DNA from: an uncultured Prevotellaceae bacterium | GTDB lineage: Bacteria > Bacteroidota > Bacteroidia > Bacteroidales > Bacteroidaceae | NCBI GenBank assembly: GCA_902800435.1 | Contig: CADCEQ010000017.1 | Span: forward strand, 1 to 47,110 | Length of the DNA: 47,110 nucleotides | Direction of reading: 5' to 3' | In this document: one piece after another, positions 25,859-34,506 of the stretch | Layout of the letters: each line of letters begins with the position of its first letter | How positions within the stretch are numbered: the stretch's first letter is position 1 | The notes under the pieces: model-generated | Seen by the model: the letters and a program-made list of their open reading frames with translations, nothing else | Databases searched by the model: none | What the model was told of the DNA's origin: nothing | Position numbers and translations under genes: made by a program

Positions 25859-25914
25859 CCTTATATGCCGACCCCAAGCTCCGCATAGACGGGGCTTGGG
25901 GTCGGCTTATAAGG
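25859..25914. repeat. Long inverted repeat (13 + 7 bp stem, 14-nt loop)
   Basis: GCCGACCCCAAGC (25867-25879) is perfectly complementary to 25894-25906. After one T-T mismatch the stem continues for seven pairs (CCTTATA against TATAAGG). There is no T-run beside it, so it may be a repeat element or structured RNA rather than an ordinary terminator. Confidence 0.7.
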
Positions 25915-25974
25915 AGCACGGGCTCGGCACCTAATTTTATACATAAGTGACAGTAGGGCTTTACGGGACTTGAA

Positions 25975-26004
25975 GACACGGAACGCATCTCTGCGCTCCG
26001 TGTC
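25975..26004 (-). terminator. Hairpin downstream of the 26-27.2 kb gene
   Basis: GACACGGA pairs with TCCGTGTC, and after one mismatch CGC pairs with GCG around a 6-nt loop. It lies 45 nt beyond the stop codon at 26050. No T-run follows on the - strand, so a terminator role is tentative. Confidence 0.4.
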
Positions 26005-26049
26005 TGATTCCCGGGAGGATTATTTAACCAATTAAAAATCTAAAAAAGT

Positions 26050-27225
26050 CTATTTAACGACAACCCTTGGATGATACTCAAACAGCTTTTGGTTGTCGCG
26101 GAGCTGCTTGATATCGAGGGTGAGCACACTGCCCGACCAGTTGGCCCCCCAGGCATTGAAAGGCTCGCCGGCTGGTTCAATAAAGGTAATCTTCGTCAGG
26201 TCCAGGGGTATTGGGTCGAATACCAGCACGTAGGCTATATAATCGCCAGCCATACCCTCCATAAAGAACAGTTCATCCATGGGAATTCCCTGTACCTCGC
26301 GGAGTTTGTACTGGTGTCCCGTCTCGTCAATGAGTTTGGTGTCATGCTCGAATACAAAATACTCGCGCGTCCAGTTCTGCTCGCAGCCAATGGCAAGATA
26401 GGTGGCCTCCGGGGTGCGCCATAGTGCCTTCGTGCCATTGCTTAACGGCTTGATCAGGTGAGCATCGGTCATCACCTTCCACGTGTCCCAGTTCTGGCGG
26501 TCGTAAGGCTTGTCCACGTTAAGGTGCTCTCTGAGCAAGCGAGGTTTGTGGAACTGCGGAGTGCTATCGTAATACTGGGCTGTTCCGTAGAACTGATTGC
26601 CGATTCTTACAGGTGTCCCCATCATATTCCAGCACGAAACGCCATAGATTCTTATATCCTTGGTTGTTTCAGGCAGCGGCGCGAAGAATATCTTCAGGTC
26701 GAGCACGTCGCCCTTCTTCGCCCTTACGGTGAAGTGCTTGTTATAAGTATCTGGTTCCGTACGGCGAATGCGATATTGCACCCCCGTCTCCTGGTCCACA
26801 AGACTCGTCTCCTCTGAGGCAAGAAACAGGTTGCTCACTTCGTCGGCTGGCATGGGGAAATAGCAATGCAGCACGGCCTCATTGTTCTCTTCCGTCAGTC
26901 GCCAGCTTAGCGGGACTAAGGACAGATCTTTCAACTCACCTGCCATCTCCGGGAAATATTTCAAATAATCTTTCTCTATTGCAACGTCCTTCACCTCGCA
27001 ATAGTCCTTCACCCAATCCATGTTCGTCCCATGCCACACGGCTGTGGTCTTCTTCTTTTCGGTTTTGACTTCCGGGCGAGCAAAGAAATTGCCCAAGCCC
27101 TTAGCATACTCTTTCACGCCAGAGTTGGCGGACTGATGATTAGAAGTCCAAATACCAATTGCTTGTGCCTGCGAGGCGAGAGCCATCATTGCCATGAGGC
27201 CGACAATAGTCATTCGCTTTTTCAT
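26050..27225 (-). CDS. Secreted protein of unknown function with internal duplication
   Basis: The 391-aa product has a signal peptide (residues 1-22, ending SQAQA). Two related domains can be seen. The first contains TSLVDQETGVQYRIRR and then LKIFFAPLPETTKDIRIYG. The second contains TKLIDETGHQYKLREV and then VLVFDPIPLDLTKITFIEP. Each looks like an eight- to ten-strand beta domain. No enzyme motif or lipobox is present. It is the last gene of the sigma/anti-sigma operon (15-nt gap), so it may be the envelope component that the sigma factor serves. Family not recognised. Confidence 0.8.
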   Translation of the reverse strand: MKKRMTIVGLMAMMALASQAQAIGIWTSNHQSANSGVKEYAKGLGNFFARPEVKTEKKKTTAVWHGTNMDWVKDYCEVKDVAIEKDYLKYFPEMAGELKDLSLVPLSWRLTEENNEAVLHCYFPMPADEVSNLFLASEETSLVDQETGVQYRIRRTEPDTYNKHFTVRAKKGDVLDLKIFFAPLPETTKDIRIYGVSCWNMMGTPVRIGNQFYGTAQYYDSTPQFHKPRLLREHLNVDKPYDRQNWDTWKVMTDAHLIKPLSNGTKALWRTPEATYLAIGCEQNWTREYFVFEHDTKLIDETGHQYKLREVQGIPMDELFFMEGMAGDYIAYVLVFDPIPLDLTKITFIEPAGEPFNAWGANWSGSVLTLDIKQLRDNQKLFEYHPRVVVK

Positions 27226-27240
27226 ATTGTTCTTGTTTTT

Positions 27241-28140
27241 TTAGAAGTTTAACATGTTGATACCTTTATGCGTCAGCTGTTCGCGATAATCTTGGAAGCA
27301 AGCCGATGAGACAACAGTCTGTTTCGGCGAATGGGTACTGAAGAGCAGAATGTAATTGCCACTGAGGCGCTCTGCTATCCAGAGATACTTTTCTCCTTTG
27401 TGCAAGTCCTCGAGACAGAACACGAACTGCTGGTGCGAGAAGTTCAGCAGATAGCCCGGCGTCTTCGAGTCGTACCAGCAGGCGGCCTGCAGCAGCCGGC
27501 CGAAGAGATTGAGTTCTTCCTTGTCTTCAAAGACGTAGGCCGTGCTGACGATGGTGCTGTCGGGGCCTTTATCCGAAGAGCAATTGAGCGGCACGGCCTT
27601 TACCTTATTATATTCGGCCAGCTTAGCAATAAACTCCTCCATGCGGCTGGGAGCCTGATAGGCGGAATCCGCGACTTCAAGCGATGCGTAGTGCAGGTTA
27701 CTGTCAAGGACGGGAATCGGCTGCTGCTCGGCGGCCACAGTGTTCTCTTCCGCAACGCTTTGTTCCATTTCTGCTTTTGGCTCAGCGCGTTTCGCCTTGG
27801 GGCTTTCTGCGGTTTGTGCTTCGGCTATGTACGTCTTTTCTTCAGTATTACTCTTGCTCACGGTATCTGCAGTCTCCACCTTGGGTTTCTCCTGCTGCAG
27901 GGCTACGGGCTGGGTGGCAACCTCCTCGTTCGGGAAAAGCAGCGCTCCCCCTACCCCAACGAGCGCCAACAGGCAGGCGGCAGCCGCCCAGCGCCACCAG
28001 AGTCTCACCGTGCGGGCTTTATCAGCCTTTGCAGCTCGCTCGGGCAGGCTGTTCATGATGCGCTCCGTCAGTTCTTCGGGTGCATCAATCACAGGCTGTT
28101 CGTGTTGCAGTCGGTCGAGTATGTCGTCAATCTTAGTCAT
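27241..28140 (-). CDS. Single-pass membrane protein, probable anti-sigma factor
   Basis: The 299-aa product has a cytoplasmic N-terminal segment of about 48 residues, one membrane helix (AAAACLLALVGVGGALLF, about residues 51-68), a charged Glu/Lys-rich linker, and a periplasmic domain of about 150 residues. Topology and the 8-nt overlap with an ECF sigma gene match an anti-sigma factor. The N-terminal part lacks a clear ZAS zinc motif (HxxxCxxC), so binding to the sigma factor is inferred from context. The periplasmic domain was not recognised. Confidence 0.75.
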   Translation of the reverse strand: MTKIDDILDRLQHEQPVIDAPEELTERIMNSLPERAAKADKARTVRLWWRWAAAACLLALVGVGGALLFPNEEVATQPVALQQEKPKVETADTVSKSNTEEKTYIAEAQTAESPKAKRAEPKAEMEQSVAEENTVAAEQQPIPVLDSNLHYASLEVADSAYQAPSRMEEFIAKLAEYNKVKAVPLNCSSDKGPDSTIVSTAYVFEDKEELNLFGRLLQAACWYDSKTPGYLLNFSHQQFVFCLEDLHKGEKYLWIAERLSGNYILLFSTHSPKQTVVSSACFQDYREQLTHKGINMLNF

Positions 28141-28684
28141 ATCCTAATTCCTTTAAACGTTTGCGAATGGTCTGCCGCGCCACGTAGAGATTGCTCTTTA
28201 CCTGCAGGGCGCTCAAGCCCGTTATCTGTTCAACCTCGGCTGATGGCAAGCCTTCCAGCTGACTGAGCGTGAAGACGAGCCGTTGCTTGGTGCTCAGTCC
28301 CTCGGCCAGGAGTCGCACTATCGAAATCCATTCCCGATTCTCAAGTGTGCGGTGGCTGTCGGCGTCGGTGGCATAGCGGTGCAGGGCCTGTTCGTCGAGT
28401 GGCGACGAGCGGATAACCTGCGCCCGCTTCAGCCTGTTCAGGCAGAGGCGTGAGACAATGGTGTAGAGCCAGGTGGAGAACGGTCGCTGCATATCGTACC
28501 CGTCGAACTCCTGCCACACGCGGATGAACGCCTCCTGCACCACGTCCTTGGCCTCTTCTTCGTTGGCCAGCATCTTCAGAGCCAGTGAGAACGCGCGGCG
28601 CTGATAGGTCTCTACCACCCATCGGAACGCGGTCTTGTCACCATCCTTGCAGCGTGACAGTATCTGGCTCTCTACGTTTGTCAT
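28133..28684 (-). CDS. ECF-family RNA polymerase sigma factor
   Basis: The 183-aa product has region 2 (about residues 12-85: AFRWVVETYQRRAFSLALKM, then DVVQEAFIRVWQEFDGYD) and region 4 (about 125-178: LSTKQRLVFTLSQLEGLPSA, then ITGLSALQVKSNLYVARQ). Both are typical of ECF sigma-70 factors. Its stop region overlaps the start of the probable anti-sigma gene, so the pair is translationally coupled. It likely responds to an envelope signal and controls the secreted protein downstream or other surface genes. No autoregulated ECF promoter could be identified. Confidence 0.94.
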   Translation of the reverse strand: MTNVESQILSRCKDGDKTAFRWVVETYQRRAFSLALKMLANEEEAKDVVQEAFIRVWQEFDGYDMQRPFSTWLYTIVSRLCLNRLKRAQVIRSSPLDEQALHRYATDADSHRTLENREWISIVRLLAEGLSTKQRLVFTLSQLEGLPSAEVEQITGLSALQVKSNLYVARQTIRKRLKELGYD

Positions 28685-28702
28685 CGATTCGCTTGTCTAT
28701 CT

Positions 28703-28731
28703 ATTATACAATCGGGAAAGGCAAAAGTCAA
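28703..28731 (-). promoter_or_regulatory. Enterobacterial-style promoter TTGACT-N17-TATAAT before the sigma gene
   Basis: On the - strand TTGACT (28731-28726) and TATAAT (28708-28703) are separated by exactly 17 nt, 18 nt before the sigma ATG at 28684. No TAnnTTTG element is found in the same interval. This form is unusual for a Bacteroidetes genome. Confidence 0.55.
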
Positions 28732-28747
28732 ATTGTCATGATAAAAA

Positions 28748-28785
28748 AAAGAGCGCCAAGTCCACTTTCATGGCAAGCGCTCTTT
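28748..28785 (-). terminator. Terminator after uxaC
   Basis: AAAGAGCGC (28748-28756) pairs with GCGCTCTTT (28777-28785). On the - strand the stem is followed by a run of T (complement of 28743-28750). It separates uxaC from the sigma operon that follows on the same strand. Confidence 0.8.
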
Positions 28786-28817
28786 GACTTATTCCCTCGA
28801 AACAGGAAAAGTTCTGA

Positions 28818-30224
28818 TTAGTAGAACTTGAAGTAGCGGCGGGCGTTGTTGTACGAGATGTCCTCGACCATGCGGCCCAGCAGTTCGCGGTCGTCGGGCA
28901 GCAGACCCTTCTCAACGTCGTTACCAAGCAGGTTGCAGAGGATGCGGCGGAAGTACTCGTGGCGCGGATAGCTGAGGAACGAGCGACTGTCGGTGAGCAT
29001 GCCCACGAAGCGCGAGAGCAGGCCGAGCACCGAGAGGGCGTTCATCTGGCGGATCATGCCGTCCATCTGGTCGTTGAACCACCAGCCCGAGCCGAACTGA
29101 ATCTTGCCGGGCTCGCCGCCCTGGAAGTTGCCGAGCATGGTGGCGATGACCTCGTTGGCGCAGGGGTTCAGCGTATATAATATGGTACGCGTGAGCTTGC
29201 CCTTCATGTTGAGGTTGTTGAGGAACTTCGACATGGCGCGGGCGGTGTTGAACTCGCCGATGCTGTCAAAGCCCGTGTCGGGGCCAAGCTGGTTGTACAT
29301 GGCGGTATTGTTGTCGCGGATGGCACCGTAGTGGAACTGCTGGGTCCAGCCGGCGTCGGCGTCCATCTCGGCCATGACGGTCAGGAAGCAGTTCTTATAC
29401 TGGCGAACCTCGTAGGCCGAGAGCTTCTGGCCGCGCATAGCCTTCTCGAAGATGGTCTCAATCTGCGAGTCGGTGTACTCCTCGTCGTAGAACTCCTCGA
29501 TGCCGTGGTCGGAGAGCTTAGAGCCCTGAGCCTCGAAGAACTCGTGGCGCTTCTTCAGAGCGTCGACCATATCAGCAAACTTCGTGATGCTGACGCCGCT
29601 GACATTGGAGAGCTGCTCGACGTACTTGGCAAACTCGGGCTTCTCGATGTTCATGGCCTTGTCGGGGCGCCAGGCGGGTATCATGATCGGATCGTCCTGA
29701 GCCTTATTACGGGCATACTCGATGTGGTTATGCAGGTCATCGACGGGGTCGTCGGTGGTGCAGACGCACTCCACGTGGTAATGCTTCATCAGACCACGGG
29801 CCGAGAACTCGGGCTGCTTCAGCTTCTCGTTGCACTCGTCGAAGATTTCGCGGGCGGTCTTGGGGCTCAGCAGCTTCTCGATGCCGAAGGCGGTCTTCAG
29901 CTCGAGGTGGGTCCAGTGGTAGAGCGGGTTGCGCAGCGTATAGGGCACGGTCTCTGCCCACTTCTCAAACTTCTCCCAGTCGCTGGTGTCCTTGCCCGTG
30001 CAGTAGCGCTCGTCGATGCCGTTGGTACGCATGGCACGCCACTTGTAGTGGTCGCCGCCGAGCCAGAGTTCGGTGATGCTCTTGAACTGATGGTCGTTGG
30101 CCACCATCTCGGGAATGAGGTGGCAGTGGTAGTCGATGATGGGCATCTTCGATGCGTGGTTGTGGTACAGGTCCTGGGCAATCTCTGTCTCCAGGCAGAA
30201 GTTCTTGTCGTTGAATTGTTTCAT
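28818..30224 (-). CDS. uxaC: Glucuronate isomerase
   Basis: Interconverts D-glucuronate/fructuronate and D-galacturonate/tagaturonate in uronic-acid catabolism. The 468-aa protein has the amidohydrolase-like metal motif PIIDYHCHLIP near the N-terminus, FGIEKLLSPKTAREIFDECN, ECVCTTDDPVDDL and the C-terminal LSYPRHEYFRRILCNLLG. Length is standard. It stands alone between its own promoter and terminator; no other uronate gene (uxuA, kdgK) is in the window. It fits growth on pectin or glucuronoxylan along with the GH27 and GH43 enzymes. Confidence 0.96.
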   Translation of the reverse strand: MKQFNDKNFCLETEIAQDLYHNHASKMPIIDYHCHLIPEMVANDHQFKSITELWLGGDHYKWRAMRTNGIDERYCTGKDTSDWEKFEKWAETVPYTLRNPLYHWTHLELKTAFGIEKLLSPKTAREIFDECNEKLKQPEFSARGLMKHYHVECVCTTDDPVDDLHNHIEYARNKAQDDPIMIPAWRPDKAMNIEKPEFAKYVEQLSNVSGVSITKFADMVDALKKRHEFFEAQGSKLSDHGIEEFYDEEYTDSQIETIFEKAMRGQKLSAYEVRQYKNCFLTVMAEMDADAGWTQQFHYGAIRDNNTAMYNQLGPDTGFDSIGEFNTARAMSKFLNNLNMKGKLTRTILYTLNPCANEVIATMLGNFQGGEPGKIQFGSGWWFNDQMDGMIRQMNALSVLGLLSRFVGMLTDSRSFLSYPRHEYFRRILCNLLGNDVEKGLLPDDRELLGRMVEDISYNNARRYFKFY

Positions 30225-30262
30225 GTGTTTCTTCGTTTTTATTGTTTAAGTTTTAGTTTGTG

Positions 30263-30294
30263 CAAAGTTACTACTTTTCCTGCCGACTACCAAA
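30263..30294 (-). promoter_or_regulatory. Promoter of uxaC
   Basis: On the - strand TTTG (30294-30291) and TAACTTTG (30270-30263) are spaced by 20 nt, 38 nt before the uxaC ATG. Confidence 0.8.
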
Positions 30295-30333
30295 CAAACT
30301 GCGAGGAAAATCTACGTAAACGATTGCTAAAGG

Positions 30334-30365
30334 TTTGGTGGTTTCAATTCTTTTCATTAACTTTG
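30334..30365 (+). promoter_or_regulatory. Promoter of the secreted esterase gene
   Basis: TTTG (30334-30337) and TAACTTTG (30358-30365) are spaced by exactly 20 nt. The preferred ATG at 30398 lies 32 nt downstream of the -7 element, which rules out the earlier in-frame start at 30335 inside the promoter. Confidence 0.8.
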
Positions 30366-30397
30366 CAGCCGAAATCAATAATAAACCTACATTCAAT

Positions 30398-32167
30398 ATG
30401 AAACGTTCATTACTATTATCTTTTCTAATCATTCTTTCGGCGATGCAGACGTTCGCCTATAAGAAGCAGTCGGTTAACATTACCGTGAACGGTAAGCAGC
30501 GGAACATGGTGGTCTTCACGCCTAATACGCTGCCGGCCAAGTCGCCCCTCTTCATCGTCACCCACGGCATGAACCAGGACCCGGAGTATCAGTACGGCTC
30601 TGACAAGATGTACGAGATGATCGACACGGCAAAGTTCGTCATCACCTACCTGCGCAGCGACGGCAACACGTGGGACATCGGCGGCACGAACGACCAGAAC
30701 TTCGTCATCAAGACCATCGACGAGATGGCCACCCGTTATGACATCGACAAGGAGCGCGTCTACTGGTCGGGCTTCTCGATGGGCTCTATGCTCATTCACC
30801 ATTGCATTGCCGCCATGCAGACTAAGATTGCCGCCTTTGCACCGACCAGCGGCATACAGTTCTCGGAGCAGCCCTGGAACAACTGCAAGAAGCCCGTCAA
30901 CCTGCTGGAGTGCATAGCCTACGGCGACGATGTCTTCGGTTACGAGCAGTACGGCATACATGACTACATACAGAACTACGCCAAGCACGACAAGCACACC
31001 AGCTACAGCAAGACGACGGGCTATAAGCCCATCAGCAGCAGCTGGTATAACGGCGACCTGGAGAAGTGGACGGGCGGGCCTAACGGCGGCGAGGTGTGGC
31101 TCTACTCCTACAACAACGGCGGACACTGGCCGATGGACCTGAACCGTCACCTCATCTGGAACTTCTGCAAGCGCTTCTCGCTGAACATGCCCACGGTTCG
31201 CATTACGCAGCCTGCAGGCGAAACCACCTGCCTCTGCATGGCGCCGCAGGGTGAGGCCAAGTTCCCCGACATCACTATAAAGGCTACAGCCAAAGCCACC
31301 AATGCGAAGGTGGCAAGGGTGGATTTCTACGACGGAAAGAAATTCCTCGACTCGCTGAAGGCCGCACCCTTTGAGGCAACGGTGACGGAACCCGCATCGG
31401 GCAAGCACAACCTGCGGGTAACCGTGACCGACGAAAACGGCAAGACTGCTGAAGCCACATGCCTGGTGAACTACGTCAAGACGCAGCTCTCCTATAACCT
31501 GCTTCAGAACAACAAGGTGGAGGGAGCCATTCCCCAGAACTGGTACGTGTCGAACGGTTCAATAAAGCGCGTGGGCGGCGGAATGCCCTACGCCGACGGA
31601 TGTCGGATTCTGCACTTCACCAATTCGACGCGGGCCTTCGAATACGGTCTGCTCGTCCAGAACGCCACAACCAGGGAGAAGGCGGCATTTGCCAAATTCG
31701 GCACCAGTCAGGGCCGCTCCATACTGTCGCTCTATCCGGGACACTATGTTATTAAGTATAAGGTGTGCAACTGGAATCAGCCAGAGTTTACGCCTGTCAC
31801 CGTAGCCATAGAAGATTCCGAAGGACAGGAAGTGGCATCGGAAACCGTCACCCCAACCGTCAACATCGGTAACAACACGGGCAACAAGTTCACTGGCGTG
31901 CAACAGCAGGCTTTCGAGTTTGACATTACTGAGTCCGGCGACTATGTCGTCGCCTTCTATACCGGCGGCACACGCAATGCCGACTTCGTGCTGGGACAAC
32001 TCACCATCATCCCCAGCTCATTCGTTTCAACAGGAATCAAGGAGAACGTCAACGTCAACGAGAACCCAATGCGCGGAACATTCGACTTGAGCGGTCGGAG
32101 GCTGTCGGCCGACCAGCTGAAGCGGGGCATCTACATCATTGACGGCCGGAAGACGGTCGTCAGATAA
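30398..32167 (+). CDS. Secreted CE1/PHB-depolymerase-like esterase with T9SS-type tail
   Basis: The 589-aa product has a signal peptide (about residues 1-20, ending QTFA), then an alpha/beta-hydrolase of the LpqC/feruloyl-esterase type. It shows HGMN oxyanion region, nucleophile Ser127 in GFSMG, Asp near AYGDDVF and catalytic His in NNGGHWP. A bacterial Ig-like domain (about 265-355: RITQPAGETTC, then VARVDFYDGKKFL) and a jelly-roll-like region follow. The end is a sorting-type tail (FDLSGRRLSADQLKRGIYII). It probably removes acyl or feruloyl groups from plant polysaccharide outside the cell. It converges with the patatin gene with a 6-nt gap. Confidence 0.88.
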   Translation: MKRSLLLSFLIILSAMQTFAYKKQSVNITVNGKQRNMVVFTPNTLPAKSPLFIVTHGMNQDPEYQYGSDKMYEMIDTAKFVITYLRSDGNTWDIGGTNDQNFVIKTIDEMATRYDIDKERVYWSGFSMGSMLIHHCIAAMQTKIAAFAPTSGIQFSEQPWNNCKKPVNLLECIAYGDDVFGYEQYGIHDYIQNYAKHDKHTSYSKTTGYKPISSSWYNGDLEKWTGGPNGGEVWLYSYNNGGHWPMDLNRHLIWNFCKRFSLNMPTVRITQPAGETTCLCMAPQGEAKFPDITIKATAKATNAKVARVDFYDGKKFLDSLKAAPFEATVTEPASGKHNLRVTVTDENGKTAEATCLVNYVKTQLSYNLLQNNKVEGAIPQNWYVSNGSIKRVGGGMPYADGCRILHFTNSTRAFEYGLLVQNATTREKAAFAKFGTSQGRSILSLYPGHYVIKYKVCNWNQPEFTPVTVAIEDSEGQEVASETVTPTVNIGNNTGNKFTGVQQQAFEFDITESGDYVVAFYTGGTRNADFVLGQLTIIPSSFVSTGIKENVNVNENPMRGTFDLSGRRLSADQLKRGIYIIDGRKTVVR

Positions 32168-32173
32168 CGTCAC

Positions 32174-34477
32174 TTAGAATTCATACCCGAGGTTCAGGTA
32201 TAAGTACGGCTTCTTGGTGCGGTTGCTGTAACCGGCAGTGACGCCAGCAGGCCCGAAAAGCGTATTGTAGAAATAGGCAATCTGCCCGCCGATGAGTGTG
32301 CGGCGGTCCAAGAGTTCCTTCACGGCATCAGCATGCTGGCCGACGGCGGCGCGCAACAGTACGTAGCTGTTGCCACCTATACGCTGCTGTGCCTGAATCT
32401 GGGCAGCCACGAACTGGTGGTCAATATACTCCATGTTGCCAATACCGGCAAAGGGCATCTGCTGCTCAACGTAATGGCCAAACCAGTCGCCGCCAATGGT
32501 ATTGCCGAAGGAGGGAGGGACGACGGTGCCGAAGAGCAAGCGACCGTAGACCATGGGCTGGAGGGTAAAGCGGCTATTGAGTGAGAACGACATACGCCAG
32601 TTGGCGTTGACATCGCTCATGCCGGGCTTGCCGTCGAGCTTGGCGAAGTTATCGGTCAGGTAAGAATACTCAGCCTTGAAGCGCGCACCACGAGTGGGGA
32701 ATTGCCAGTCGTCCTCGCTGTTATAGTTAACACGGGCGTGGTAGCTGTAGAAATGCTCATTGTTGAGTGTCCCCTGAATGCCGTCCTGTGTGCCGAGCAT
32801 ATTGCGATAGTGCATATAGTCCCAACGCAGGCCGTACTGAATGTTGAAGTGGCGCAGGTCGTGGTTGATGGGTATAATCTCGGCCTGGAACTGGTTGTAT
32901 CGGATGTTATAGTCGCGATCGCCCTGGGAATAGATATCGATGTCGTTACGATGGAAGGCATAGACGAGCGTGGGACGGGAGATGCTAAACGGATGGACGG
33001 TCAGTTCGCCTCGCGCCATCATGCGCTTGCCTAATCGCAGCGTGATGTCGGTGTTCATCGGAATAGCTGTCTTAAACGGAATGTCGAGCCCCAGCTGCAA
33101 GGCAGCATATTCCTCAGTGTCGTAGCGCACACCGGCATGCAACTGAACTGACTTTCGGTTGCCGGCTGAGAGATACACATGCACGCCGTCAGACTCTTCC
33201 CACTCCTTCTGCTTCTCCGGCCAGATGCCGTGAATGATGGCTCGTCTGGAAAGCTCATCTATAGGCAGCTTCTCGGGAACCATACGGCACTCAGCGGTCT
33301 GGTAGAACAAGTCGACGCGCATCGACGTGGTAATCTGCTGTGCCAACTTGGCATCGATGCTGTCAATCTTGTTCAGGTTGAACTTCTGGCGAAGGAAGCG
33401 CTCATCCTGCGGCGTCATGTTCTCATAGGTAACGTTCGTGATGTAATGCTTCTCAGTCATTACCTTCGGGCGCAACGGATAGAGGATTTCGCGGTGATAG
33501 GACTCAGGGACGCCAATGAGCGACTTCAGGGCGACGATGTCGTCCCAATGGCGCATGGCCAATTCCTCACCGCGACGGATGAGCGTATCGATGGCGGCCT
33601 GCGAGAAGCTGGCCGAGCCGTAGCCCTTCGTGTCGACTTGCAGGTGGAGGTCGGTGATGGCGAGGTTCTCGTCGTACTTGTTCTTACAGTTCACGTCGAT
33701 AATCTGGCTCAGAATACTCATCGTGCCGCCGATGTCCTCGGCCACCTTTGGTGCGCCCTGGACGGTGACGCCGATGATAACCTCAGCCCCCATCGCGCGA
33801 GCCACGTCGGCCGGATAGTTGTTCTTCATGCCGCCATCAACCAATATCATGTCGCCTATTCTCACAGGCGAGAAGGCAACGGGGATAGCCATCGAGGCAC
33901 GCATGGCCTGCGGCAGTTTTCCGCTGTGGAAGACCACTTCCGAATTGTCCACGATATTTGTTGCCACACAGGCGAACGGTATGGCCAGGTCGTTGGTGAA
34001 GTCGAGCGAATCGGTAAATCCCGTACAGAGCTGCTGGAACAGCTCGGCCAGGTTCTTGCCTTTGATGAAACCGCCGGCATTCATGTTGCGCTTGCCGATG
34101 GTCATGCCCGTACTGTAGACGTATGTGTACTGTTTCCGTCGGTCGCTGAGGCTCTGGTTGCGCAAGTCTTCCTTATCGGTAATGACGTAGCTCCAGTCCT
34201 GGACTCGTACCATAGAGTCGAGGGAATTGGCGTTATAGCCGATAGAATACAGTCCGCCAATGATGCTGCCCATCGACGTGCCGGTAATATAATCAATTGG
34301 GATGCCGGCCTTCTCAAGCACCTTCAGCACACCGATGTGGGCCATGCCCTTGGCACCGCCACCACTCAGGACGACGGCCACCTTTTTCCTTTTGGCATCT
34401 ATGCTGTCATTATCATCTGCACTCACATGACCAGCCATCAGAATAGCGGCAACGGCCATTAACACCAACCTTTTCAT
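32174..34477 (-). CDS. Patatin-like phospholipase with BamA-type outer-membrane barrel
   Basis: The 767-aa product has a signal peptide (residues 1-20). Its patatin domain shows oxyanion motif GGGAKGMAHIG (39-49), nucleophile Ser68 in GTSMG, and the Asp of the dyad at 214 in LVDGGMKNNYP. A POTRA-like segment follows (about 335-410) and then a C-terminal beta-barrel of the surface-antigen/Omp85 type ending LYLNLGYEF, with a final aromatic residue as in outer-membrane proteins. This resembles PlpD-type self-translocating lipases. It is the last gene of the seven-gene - strand run, 29 nt after the DUF4421 gene. Confidence 0.92.
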   Translation of the reverse strand: MKRLVLMAVAAILMAGHVSADDNDSIDAKRKKVAVVLSGGGAKGMAHIGVLKVLEKAGIPIDYITGTSMGSIIGGLYSIGYNANSLDSMVRVQDWSYVITDKEDLRNQSLSDRRKQYTYVYSTGMTIGKRNMNAGGFIKGKNLAELFQQLCTGFTDSLDFTNDLAIPFACVATNIVDNSEVVFHSGKLPQAMRASMAIPVAFSPVRIGDMILVDGGMKNNYPADVARAMGAEVIIGVTVQGAPKVAEDIGGTMSILSQIIDVNCKNKYDENLAITDLHLQVDTKGYGSASFSQAAIDTLIRRGEELAMRHWDDIVALKSLIGVPESYHREILYPLRPKVMTEKHYITNVTYENMTPQDERFLRQKFNLNKIDSIDAKLAQQITTSMRVDLFYQTAECRMVPEKLPIDELSRRAIIHGIWPEKQKEWEESDGVHVYLSAGNRKSVQLHAGVRYDTEEYAALQLGLDIPFKTAIPMNTDITLRLGKRMMARGELTVHPFSISRPTLVYAFHRNDIDIYSQGDRDYNIRYNQFQAEIIPINHDLRHFNIQYGLRWDYMHYRNMLGTQDGIQGTLNNEHFYSYHARVNYNSEDDWQFPTRGARFKAEYSYLTDNFAKLDGKPGMSDVNANWRMSFSLNSRFTLQPMVYGRLLFGTVVPPSFGNTIGGDWFGHYVEQQMPFAGIGNMEYIDHQFVAAQIQAQQRIGGNSYVLLRAAVGQHADAVKELLDRRTLIGGQIAYFYNTLFGPAGVTAGYSNRTKKPYLYLNLGYEF

Positions 34478-34506
34478 ATATCTAACGTTATACCTTATTT
34501 ATAATA

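Larger units (their letters stand above)
25671..26049. other. Intergenic region upstream of glmS with 22-nt repeat and two hairpins
   Basis: About 380 nt without a supported gene. It holds the glmS promoter, two and a half copies of a 22-nt repeat (TAACCCGCCGCCAAAC at 25781 and 25803), a long imperfect inverted repeat (25859-25914) and a second hairpin (25975-26004). No RNA family was recognised. Confidence 0.7.
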
